Shown here piece after piece: positions 1 through 12,700 of a stretch of DNA of 64,000 nucleotides (position 1 is the stretch's first letter; each line of letters starts with the position of its first letter). The stretch lies in NCBI GenBank assembly GCA_003013855.2, contig ML058476.1, positions 2,250,011 through 2,314,010 on the forward strand, written 5' to 3'. The notes below the pieces were generated by a model, which was given only the letters and a program-made list of their open reading frames with translations, ran no database searches and was not told the DNA's origin. Made by a program: the position numbers and the translations under genes. The DNA is from Liriodendron chinense. Taxonomy: Eukaryota > Streptophyta > Magnoliopsida > Magnoliales > Magnoliaceae.

Positions 1-583
1 CTTCTATAAATATATTTCTGAATAACATTGTTTTTTCTCCTTTTAAATTCCACCAAGTTTTTGAAAACCTATTAATTTCATTCTTTTCTCCCATCTCTTA
101 TTGTAAACACCCATAACCATTGCCTAAATAGCGCAGCCAAACTCTCTCTTGGTATAACCTTGCAGTCCTTACATATTGATCGTTCTATCTTCCTAAGTAG
201 AAAGAAATCTATCTGGCTTGTATATGATCCACTTTTGAAAGTAATATATTCATCTCTTTCTAAAGTACGTGTTTGCTAGAGTTAGGTTGTATGGCAAAAT
301 CAATGATAACATCCCCCATCTCATTTCTTCTCCCAAAATTGATTATCTCCTCTCCTGACACAATTTTTATTAATATACGCATGCACACAAGCACATATAC
401 ATATATATTTATGTATACATGTATATGTGTATATACTATATAGATAAACATTTGAATATTGAATATTATGTATGTGTGTATGTACATATATGTATGTACA
501 TTCAAAACCAACAGCTCAATGGAAAATATTTTCAGATATTTGTCAAATAAAATCCTAATTGAGTTGCATTTTTACAAAGAAAA

Positions 584-614
<31 letters not shown>

Positions 615-667
615 GAAAGAAAAAAAAGAAAGAAAGAAAGAAAGAAAGAGAAAAGATAAATATGTAC
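1..667 (-). other. APC2 intron 5 (partial): AT-rich simple sequence
   Basis: This stretch is AT-rich, with ATGTATGTA-type repeats around 375-500, a run of about 26 A at 581-606, and an AAAG-type microsatellite to about 655. The open frames here are low-complexity translations. No exon is recognisable. Confidence 0.6.
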
Positions 668-739
668 CTGAATCCACTCTTTAATAGACTCTAAGACAGG
701 ACTCTTATAATCATCACCAGCCAAATTATGAACTTTGGT
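668..739 (-). CDS. APC2: APC2 coding exon 5
   Basis: This 24-codon exon (TKVHNLAGDDYKSPV then LESIKEWIQ) follows a CGTAACAG acceptor and is followed by a GTACATA donor. No later exon is visible between 1 and 667, so intron 5 runs off the window. Confidence 0.9.
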
Positions 740-3700
740 CTGTTACGAAAACAAGAATATTAGCAAACACACAAATGAGACATTGTTACATGTTAAATTC
801 GAAACTAACTTGGAAGTTGGTCTTCAGTCCAAAAAATTGTGAAAGAAACCATAGGAAACTCTTCCAAATTAAATGAGATTGAAGAAATACCAATCGCATA
901 GAACTTACCTTCAAAAGCAAGAATATGGCAGAAGCATAGGCATCTTCAGTCATGGATGTAAATCCAAGACTCCTTAAATCACGAACAACCTTACCTATGT
1001 TTTTCACCAATATGTTGTTCCTTGTAGAGTTTGTCTCCTGATGACTTTCAACAAAATCCACTTCATTGATTCTTGAGAAAAGCTCGCTACTTTTATCTAA
1101 ATTAATATCACCTTTGAATTGAGTTTCACACCCATCTTCGTCTTGTCCAGCCATCATTGTACTCAATTCTTCCAACCTCTCCTTAAAATACAAGCGAAGA
1201 ATCTCTAATGAAAGAAGGTGAAAGAATAGTGTGAGATGAGATCAAACTCTTTCTAACATCTATGATGCAACCAAATGCTTCCAAAAGAATAACTCCCATT
1301 AAAAACAATAAACCCTAATAAATCTCATGAACGACATGATCCCTCTACAGCATGTAACTCCATGCTTCAACTAAGGCCATCAATAGATCGGGTTTGGGTT
1401 GGGACACATAGTACTCGTACACACACTAACCAGGTTTAGATCTTGCTGGTTCCGTGTCCCTCCAGGTCCGGATCTAGTTCTTGAATACCCAGACCCATAT
1501 CCAATCGGATTCAGGTACCATCAGGTTTTTGAATCTAAGTTTCAAGTTCGGTTAGGGAAAATGAGAGCATTTACATGTGCCCACCGGACGGATGGATTAG
1601 ATCGCATACATGTGGAACTTTAATCGGGTTCGGGCCAGGTCCATGTGATGAATCCAGTTAAAGTTGGGTTAACTTCGGTCTAGTTGGGTCTAGTTAGTCT
1701 TTTTTATATATATTTGATGATTTTAGCAACAAAATGAGGTTTCCTAAACCACACAACTGTAAGAGAGTTCATTTACACATCATTCATGTGTCAAACTAGA
1801 CCCGACTGGACCCAACCTGCCCAACTTTAACTGGGTCCATCACATGGACCAGGCCCGAACCCAACTAGACCTGATTTTTAACCGGGTTCAAAAGGTGAGG
1901 TACAAACACAACCCAATTTCTTAACAAGTCCAAAATATAGGATCCATACCCATTAAAATTGGGTCAGGTCCATTGGGTACCTGCAGGTCCAAATGCCCGT
2001 AGACAGACTTAGCTTCAACTAACAAGAGCTAGTTGAAAAGTTGCGAGAAATCATAAGGGTCTGTTGGGTGCTACTTAAAAATGAGTTCATCTCATTTTAG
2101 TTAACAGTAATTATGAATTAGATATTATAGTTTGTCTAATACATAAAAATCTCTAACATATAATTACAGTTTAATGGCACCCAAACAGATTCTAAAAGAA
2201 TAAATGTCGTAAAGCGCTCAAAATGTGTGGCTTGAACATATCAAATCACTCCAACCACTCAATAGTCGATTTTTATGAAACATATGAGAAACAGACAAAT
2301 GTATCTAGTAAAGAGTACAATTTGAGCAAAAAGGTTGTGAGAAAAGAAAAGGGTACACAAAAGAACACCATAAGCAACTTAGATGATAAGACCCTAAAAA
2401 CATAAGAAGAATCGCTTGGAGTAACGAAGAGAATACCCAGAACCTTCTACGCTTGAAATGTAGTATGAGGAGCAAAGATGCTTATGACAAATAGAAGATT
2501 TTTTTAATGAAGAGAAAAAAAATATATATATTTCATTCCAATGAAACGAGACGGCTATAACCGACAAAACACAGCCCCCAATATAAATTGGATTCATAAC
2601 AAGTTCAACCCAAATACAAGGAAAGCTCTCTTTTTGTAACAGTATCACCTAGCTAAGATTAGAGGATGCATTACAAAATGTTCCAAATTGGACAAAGTAT
2701 AGCCGGAAAAGATAGTCACCACAGCATTCTCCTTTTGCCCCCTCCTATTCCATTATTCCAGGCTTCCAACAACATAATATTGCTTTCGGCATCACCGAAC
2801 CCACTCCGTACCGCTTAAAGCACCACCAATAAAGAACAGTGGATAAGAAGATGATCCAACATTTCAGCACTAAAGAGCCACTAAATACACTATTCAACAA
2901 AATATGCTGCTTACTCAGATTATCGACTGTCGAAATCTTGTCCCACGCAACCAACTATGCAAACACCGCCGCTACTAGTGGATGATTTAGACAATCAGAT
3001 AAGTGAGGATGCCTTATTACCTCCCTCCCACTCTTCATATGAGTAGCACAGCCTAACTCATAAGGCACCCAAGCAGCTCCATCCCCAAAGTTGTATACCC
3101 CTTTCTACTCCAAAATGCCCAAAAGTCTCACAAGGTCCTCACTTTTGTTGTCCATCATGCTTCTTCTGAAGGGTGGCATCCTCATACCCTTTACTCCACT
3201 CCCCTTCCCACTTGATGCCTTGGCTAGTTCCTTTACCTTCTGAAGAGACAAGATTGCAGAAGATTTAAACTCCAATTGCAACAGCCTTTCAGTGCAACAT
3301 CTATGCTTCAAAATCTAATTAACTGCACTAAATTCTTGCGCCACATTATGAACCTCTTTCGGCATCCCTGACACTTGATATCTGGATGACCCATGTGTGG
3401 ACCACCTGAATTCTAACCCAATATACTGCATCCAGGCCATACGTCCCTAAGTCCAATAAAATGGTGTTTCAGTCCAATCAGACAGCCCATAGATATGAAT
3501 CAATTGCTACCTTGAGGCTTGTCTACAAATTGTACAACTACATACAGCTAGACAGTTGTGTACAAGAGCATATAAATGATATATGGAGGAGGTATGGTGG
3601 AAGTTGCAGTCTCCATTGCATTAACTGTCTGATATGCCATACAGCTGCAAAAGAATAGGATTTTGTACCGCCATACGGCATCATAAATCCTTGTGGGTGT

Positions 3701-6700
3701 ACATAAGGCCCGTACGCATGATATATACAGATCTAGAGTAGACTGTGGCCTCTTTAGGTCAATCAATCAGCATTAAATGCTGTTTACATCAACCATTTGC
3801 CTATTATACTCAAACATAGAGTGTGTACGGCCTATTTCAGAAATGTACAGTTGATATAATGGGAGGCATAACTGGTTTAAATGTCTTTACCTACAGACTT
3901 TCAATTATTTCTTTTTATTTGGACTCTTTTAGTTTAATAGCAAGCAGTGTAGAAAAGGCTGCTTTATGTATGACCAATAGGATTAGTTTCTTAATTTTAA
4001 CATTATCCAACAGAAAGCTTTCTTTTGTAGGCCTTTTGGTATCAAAAGAGAGCTTAACATAAATATGGCTATGTAAAAACCATGACTTATGGAGACTTGT
4101 TGATAATTATTTGAATGAAAGAATGCTGTTTTTTTTCTTGATTCCTGCATTGTGATGCCTTAACGATTGTGTGAAGCAATTCCACATATTTATCCTTTTA
4201 TTTGTTGTTCACCTTTATGAACCAAATACAGCTCACAATCACTATTCAATTATTTTGGAGTTTGACTCGATTGGAGAAGATGAGAAGATCTACATTGGTA
4301 CGTATTTTTAAATTCGGTCCATTTTACTATGATCCTTCAAGTTGCACCATCAACATACTTTTACTTTCCAGCACCTTCTTGCACACCCATCTTTCCCATC
4401 ACCAGATCTCTTCAGCCATTCTGCCGAAAGGGCTAGACTCATGACTTTGACAGACTTGATTCTTGTTCCCCCTGTAACCATTGGCTTACAGACTTCCATT
4501 CCACAAGGTCATTTTTCTCTCCTCTTCCATTCCTCACCATAGACATTCTATTAACATTCTTTCCGACTTGTACATGGGCGATGAGACGGCAACAAGTAAA
4601 TCAGCATTCTTCGCATTTCCACCATAATCAATGTAATATGCTACCAAACACAAACACACATCCATGCTCAAAAAGTAGGAAACTAGCCTCACTCTTCCAA
4701 TAACCAGGGTGGATCCCATAACCCTTCTGAAAGTTTACAAATACGCAGAGGAAGGCCCAAGTAAGAAGACAGAATCTATAGGAGATACCTGTATTTTTAA
4801 TAAAGTAAAAGAAAGGAACTAAATAAACAAGCTGCTTCCAAGTGGTGTCAGTAGACCTCTGCCAGGAGGAATAAACAGGCAAATGCCAGTAGCCTATTGC
4901 ACATAATATGAAAAACAGTGGCTTAATAACAGGCAACTAAGTGTCGCATGATCAGTGAAATCACTGCAGGGAAAGAATCACATTCACTTGGAACAAGTGG
5001 TGCTTGCACCATTCTTCCTTGGCTCAATTATATCAGAATGCGGATGGCCATTTGCATCTAGGCAAAAAAATGAATTGTAGATGTATACGGTGGCAGCCCT
5101 CAAAAGCAAACATGAATTGATAGGAAATTGCCCATGAGAAGTTATATCACCCCGTCAGCAATGAACCTTACTACCTAAACCAAAAGATGGTGCAACAAAA
5201 CTATTGTAATGAGATGACTTGCTTAACAGCTTGTATTTTCATATGAGAGGAAGCAGGTTTCCAAATTTATTGACCTTCATTAGCAATTGCAAAAGAAAAA
5301 TGTAAAACATAATTATCAGAGAATCAGAACAGGGAAAAAGGTAACCTGCAACAAAAGTTTATGTTCTATGGACACGTGAAAACATTTTTCAGTGTTCATC
5401 TTACACAAACACTTAGAAAGAAACCAATTGAAAAAATACTTGATCTGCATACAGAGAGACAACAACTAAGCAGACATTCATCCCAGAAAATTAGCCAAGA
5501 CAGTCTTTAAAAGAGAAGTTTTTAGCAGAAATATGCAAAATCCAGCACCTGGAAAATGCCAAGGAAGGGTTGTCAGCAGAACTGAAGATACCATCAACCG
5601 GTACCTAGAAAGAAGATTGACCTTCTCTGCCTCCGTTTTCTCACTTTCCTTGTATGACCGTAGAGCATGAACCAGAATCAACAAGCACTTTTCCTGATAT
5701 TGCTTTTCTAAGCATATTTCTTCCAACGATTCACATAATACTCTCTGAGCCCAATTTTCCTGAATCTGTAGTAATATTTTGAACATCAGGAAGCTACCAA
5801 AAGTCATCAATCATAAAACATTCTCAAGTTAACCACAGCTAATAGTCATTTGCCAGAGGATAAATTCAATATGCGAAGCTGTGAAGAGAACCTCAATAAG
5901 TTAGTATCTCTAAAATAACAATTATGTGTACATGAACCCATTACAAATGTGCTGTATACTTCCTATTCAATGAACAATTAGGAGTAAAATGGACCGGGTC
6001 GGCCAATGGGGCATTGGACCATGGAGTGGATCTGTATCCAAAGTTCAAACCATTTACTAAATGGGTCAGGTCTGGGACCTCCCAAAATCAACCTGACCCA
6101 ACCCAATTGATGAGGACATCAGGCCATCACATTCCTTTTCCCCAGTGTACCAACATAGGAGACGTCTCAAACTTTTACGCCCATCTCATTGTAGCTCGAT
6201 GACATTTGAGGATGATGCAGGATGTCCAAATTATGATGCATGCTTAAGAACTCATATAATCCAGCGGAAATAAAAGACAATAATAATAATAAAATCTAGC
6301 AGTAATCATCATGAACTAAGAAAATCACAAGGAAACATGCAATGGAACGAGCCATTCATCACAATCATGAAATATGAGATTCAATTATCACTATGGTTGG
6401 ATCCGGCGAGGGATGGAACCTCCCGATCTTGCATGGCTACAACCCAATCAATTAAGAAGAATCTCTAATCCAGGAAATCAAGGGATTTTGGATTAGAGAT
6501 TTGAAAATCTGAAAACTTTAGGGTTTAGGCTCAAATTCATATTTAGAGATTGTGGTTAGCAAGACAAATAGGTTAGGGAAAAATAGGATTACCTGGAAGA
6601 ATGATTGGAGGGGCATAAGAAGCAAGTAGAAGAAAGAGGGATCAAGAAAGAAGAAACATCACCATGAGAGAGACAAGAGGAAGGAGGCAACCAAAGGGTT

Positions 6701-9700
6701 TGCTTTAATCAATAATCAATAACTAATTCAAGTTTAGGGCTTTAGCCCACTTAAATAAGCAAATAAAGACATGAATGTACTAAAATACCCCTAAAACTAA
6801 ACAAAAACGCGTTACTAACAAAAGTGCGGGAAAGTTCAGGCGCTCGGTCGAGCGCCCGAGCTGCCGCCTGAAGTCATCCGAAAACCTCCAGAGAGGTTCG
6901 GACGCTCGGCAAACGAAGTTCGGGCGCCCAAAGGCTATGGTCGGGCGCCCAAAGACAAATCATCAGTTCTTCAGTCTTCTTTCTCCTTTCTTCCTTCACA
7001 TGTATCTTCCCTGAGTGGGGTCTTCTATGTGTCCAATCACATGTGAAGGGTCTTCAGCTCCTCAATAATCGCCTATCCACAAGGACGGTACTTGTGGTTG
7101 GCGCTTTCTTCGTTGGTACACCTTGAATGTGCTTGTGTCCGCATCAATTCCCCCCGAGTGAGAAAAACTCGACTCTGACGAGTTGAAACTTTTGTAGCAC
7201 TCTAGTAGATCTGGATCAATACCCTGCAGTGCTTCGCCCGATAGCCACGTAGATTCAGATGATGGTTTGTTTTTCCACTTGACAAGATACCTCTGGAAAC
7301 CTCCATCTCTCGTAGATACTATCTTGTCATCCAAGATCTCCTCAATTTCTTCTTTATGGGTAATGGGTGGAGGAAGAGGTGGAAGGGGTTGTGTAGCAAA
7401 ATCAGAAAAAGGCCATGAGAGGGGCGATGGATCGATAATGGGGGTATGGGAACGGACTAGATCTTCCACATTAAAAGTTGGATTAATGCTCATTTCAGGT
7501 GGAAGGTCAATCCAATACGCGTTGGACCCAACCTTTTGTAATATCTTCAATGGTCCAACACTACGCGCTTGTAACTTTTTAGCGGATCTTTGAGAGAATC
7601 GCTCTGGCCTTATTCGCACCATTACGTAGTCTCCTTCCTGAAATTCTTGTGCCCTACGATGAGAATCAGCTGAAATTTTATAATCATCATTGCTCTTATT
7701 TAACCGCTGTCTACTATGTGTATGAAAATTGTGAATATGGCGTGCAAATGCATCGGCTGATTCAAAAGGCCTTTGGGTAACAAACATAGGTAAGAGATCT
7801 ATGGGCATTCTAGGTCTATAACCACTTACAATTTCAAAAGGACTCAACCCTGTAGATCTATTAACTGACCCATTATAAGCAAGTTCAGCAGTTGGTAAAA
7901 TTAGGTCCCAAGTCTTAACATGTTCTCCCACTAGACAACATAAAAGATTTCCAAGACTACGGTTTACCACTTCAATCTGACCATCTGTTTGTAGGTGGTA
8001 AGTAGTAGAGAATTGCAAACGAGTTTCCATAATGTGCCACAGTGTCTTTCAAAAATAGCTACTAAATCGAACATCACGATCAGACACTATGGTTTTAGGT
8101 AACCCATGGAGACGCACCACACCATCAAAAAAGATACGAGCAACATGAGACGCATCCGACGTTTTCGAACATGGGAGGAAATGCGCTATTTTTGAAAAAC
8201 GGTCCACAACGACAAAGACGGAATCGTGCTTCTTGATTGTCTTGGGAAGCCCAAGCACGAAGTCCATACTAATGTCCTGCCACGGAGCATGTGGCACTGG
8301 CAATGACGTATATAGCCCGGTATTTTGCTTTCTTTGCTTTGCCAGCTGACATGTACGACACTGCCCTAAAACTTTTGGCTACGTCTCGCTTGAGACTTGG
8401 CGAATAGAAACGATCTTCCACGAGGGCAATGGTCTTATCGCGACCAAAATGGCCAGCTATCCCTCCTGAATGAAGCTCCCAGATGAGGAATTCACGAAGG
8501 GACATACGGGGAATACAAAGTCTATCTCCCTTGAAAAGGAAGTCAACTTGAAGAACATAGTCACTCATAATACGCTAGTCACTAGAGAGCGACGTGTAAG
8601 TGCCCCCAAAATCAGGACATGTGGGGTATTCATATTTCAGTTGCTCAAATCCGACTACCTCTACACTCAAAGAGTTGAGCAACGCCACTCTTCTACTAAG
8701 GGCATCCGCTGGTTTGTTTTCAACCCCGGCCTTGTGTTTCAGAACAAACGAATATTCCTGAAGAAACGCTACCCACTTAGCATGCCTTGGGTTGAGTTTC
8801 TTCTGAGAATGCAAATATCTCAAAGCCTCATGGTCAGAAAACAAAATGAATTCTTGCGGTAGGAGATAGTGTCGCCAATGCCTCAGGGATTGCACTACCG
8901 CATAAAATTCTTTGTCGTAGGTGGAGTACTTTTGTTTTGCCTCATTCAGCTTCTCACTGAAATAGGCCACTGGGTGTCCTTCTTGACTTAACACTCCACC
9001 TATACCGACACCAGACGCATCACACGCTACTTCGAAGACTTTAGAAAAGTCAGGTAGACGCATGATAGGAGCTTCCACCATCTTGCCCTTAATTTCTTTG
9101 AAAGCCTTAACTGCGGCTTTAGACCATATGAACTCTCCCTTTTTCATGCATTCGATAATGGGAGCCATAATCGTGTGTTGAGCTCTTAATTATGCATATT
9201 CTAACCCCAATTCATCACTCATCATGCATGGTTTTCATGATTTAAAGGCTAATTTAATGCATAGTTTTGTGGTTGTAGGAATGAAAGAAAGACTTCATCA
9301 TTCGGATGCTTTGAGAGTCTGAGACCCTTCTTACATACCTTAAAGATCAAAGGAAAGGAAGAACAAAAGAGGGAAGAAGAAAGGAAAGAAGAGAAAGAAG
9401 AAAGGAAAGAAAAAGGAGCCCCAAAAGGTGGTCCGACCGGTCAAGACCGGTCGGCCAACAATTTTGCTTTCTACAGAGGCTGCTGGACCAAACTAGACAG
9501 GTCTAGACCGGTCTTGACCGGTCGGCCATGCAAATTTCAGATTTCAGATTGCAGACAGCAGGCCATTCCCGTTTCTAGTTTTTCGGACCAGTTTTCTGGG
9601 CCCATCTTAATGATATTTGGAAATCCAACACGTCCATGTCGAAGAGGAGCTCGACGCCGAACTAACCCAAGTGGTTTCGTGTCGATCGGAGCTACGGATT

Positions 9701-12700
9701 GATCGTGGTGGCCAAAACAATACAAACTGTCCAGAAAGTTCCAGATTCTGCCTACTCCACTCTGGGTCGGTCCAGGTGACTCATCATTGATGATATGAAG
9801 AATATACTTTGACCATCTTCGAGACCACATCCATATATGAATAACCACAAAGTTTCAGATCAAAAGAATGTGTGGTTTGATCGTACCGGTTGAAGAAAAA
9901 TGGACCATCCAGAAAGATCCAACTGTGCAGAGTTTATAAAAGCCCTAAGTGTTCTAATTTTCGGACCACATTCTGAGATTGTTTTGGACAATCTAATCCG
10001 TCTATCACGTAGAGGAGGAAGTTTTCTACCAATGTCCAAAATTTGAGATCAATCCGACATCTGTACACTCCGGAGCGTTGAAAGCAAGATGACTGGTTCT
10101 GAAGGTACCCGAAGTGCGCGATTTTGAGAGGCGGTCGGTGATATGACTGGTGGGCCCATTCAGAGGATAATCTTGGAAATCTAAATCATCTATGAGGAAG
10201 ATCACATTACAAGGAAGCTACAAATCAATTTTGAAGCCAATCCGACCATTGGTTAAGCCGTACGAAGCGAAACAAGATCTGTTACGTTGCGGTAATCTTG
10301 CTGCTCTATAAAAGGAGGTGCTCTCTTAGCTAGAGCTAAGAGGTGAACCTTATAGTTTTCTTAGATTGTTTGATTCGTTTTATTGGTTTTATAGTTGGAT
10401 TTCATGTTTATGAACAATGGTTTGAAGTTAATACAAGTTCCAAGTAGTTTTTCTTAGTCTTATGATGACTCATGGATGTTTGGGAGAATTGCTTGAGTTC
10501 TTAATGGTTGTGTGCTAGTCTAGACCTGTATGATCCGAGGAATTGGAGTACGCTCTAGTACTATGATCTTCATGTGGGAACTTCCTACCAAAGTTCTACT
10601 TTTCTGGAATTCTGAACTATGTGAGACTGTGTATGTGAGTTGAATCAAGTTCAAATCATAATCTAGTTTTTGTCTTGTGACAGGATTTAATGATGGTTAT
10701 GATTGTGATCTTAGCCTATTGGAATTGGGATTGACCTATGCAATTGAGTATGCTCGTCCTAGCTTGCATTGAGTGAATCATATACATGGATCATACATAT
10801 GTCAGGTTGATTGTTTTAACTGCTCTATCATTCGACTAGATAGAACTTAATTTCGATTCTAGTTGAAAAAGTGAGAAACCACAGCGAATTATGCATCTAA
10901 GGAGAGCTATAAGTGGATCATCGATGCTCTAGTTATCTTTTCATTATCAGCTTTTCTATTCTATGTTCAAAACCAATTTCACAAACCTCTTTGATTCTAG
11001 TTATTAGGATAATTGAAATTGTTTACCTCCTTCCCTGTGGATCGACCTCGGTCTTACCGAGATTATTACTACATCGCAACCCTACACTTGGGGAAGCGAA
11101 CAAGTTTTTGGCGCCGTTGCCGGGGAAAGAGGTTAAACGGTTCTAATTGTTCTAGTAGCTATAGAGTAGTCTTAGTTAGGTAAGATTTTCAATTTTTATA
11201 TAAGTAGATTTTCTGATTTTTTTTTTTTTTCCTAGATTACTAACAATTTTTTGTTGGATTTTGTAGGACATTGTTGCTAACATATATCTCACTCTATTGG
11301 GTAACATCTCTCCATCTCCCTTCTTTTTATTCTTTTTTCTAGATTAGGGTAGTTTCCAATTCCTTAAAATTTCATCATGTATGATTGGACGAATGGTGCG
11401 TACAAGTACCTTTTGGAGGATGAGACGTCGGATTGGGAGACCCAAACTCATTGTGATCGGGATTCCTCCAAGCATGAATATTTTATTGAGATTCAAAGAA
11501 CCTCCACTACCCCCCAACGTAAGACGCTACGTGATTACTGGGTTGAAAATAACAAGAGTGTTCCACCAAGTTTAACAGGAGGTAGGAATAAGAAAAAGGA
11601 TTGGGGGAGTAATGACCAATCGGTAAAGACATTGCGTGATCACTTGTATGGTTATGCCTATCAACCATCTTATCAGTATTCGTCATATAACACGTATGGT
11701 CTTTATCGAGAGAGTCCTCACACCTCTAGTCCAATGGAAGATCAGCCAACCATGGATGCCAACAATTATCCTCAAGAGTTTCTTTCTCATGATCCACAAC
11801 CGACACGAACTCTTGAGGATACGCTGCGAGAGTTTATGGAAATAACTGAGCAATGCATACAAAACCTCTCGCCATCTCAAAATCCTGAACCCGACATTGG
11901 GAACACCGAATCAATCCCCAACATAGAGGAGGATGTGGCTATCCAAGCCCAACCCTCTTCCGATTTGATGACTAAACTTTTAGGGGATGTAGATCTCAGT
12001 AATCCCACCATTACCATCGATTATGGTGAATCAACTATCTCTTTTAGCTATTCCGATTTGAATAATGAAAAGATTTCAAGGACGGTTGACGAACCCGAAG
12101 AATCTACAAAATCTGAAAGTGATAGTTTGATTGCCTACAATGAGGGTTTGAAGGATGATTGTGAGTCCATGATTTCTTCTTCCAAAGGGCCGAATGTTTT
12201 TGAGTCACTGGAAGATATTCTTGCTAGAGAGATGGCCGAAGTCGATATTTTTGAGTCCTTCCACCAACAACAAATGCCGGATTCTATTGTGGAAGAACTC
12301 CCTCGGGTTGAAAATTCTGTTTCTTTGGATGATGGGGTGGCACAATCTAAAATTTCAAAAGATCAACCAATGCTAGATGATGTTCTTACCACTGAATCTG
12401 AAAATTTTTCTTTGGAAGACCTCCCCTCTATAGAGGAGGAATTCCTTACCCTTGAAACAGAATTTCCTCAATCACTTAGGGAGAACGAGGACCCTTCATC
12501 CGACTCTCTCGATTTCTTAGAAGAATGCATGACCCACCCCTATAATCTGGATGATGAGATGATTAAGGAGTTGGATAGTTTGTTAGACACGGTGTCGGTG
12601 TCTGAAGAACACCATTCCACTGATTTACACTCTTTACCATTATTTGTGGAAACAACGTGCAATTCTGAATTTGTGGAGGAGACAACCCAAACTAAAGAAT

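Noticed and set aside
260..659. Open frames on both strands
   Set aside because: They translate ATGT-type simple sequence and a poly-A/AAAG microsatellite.
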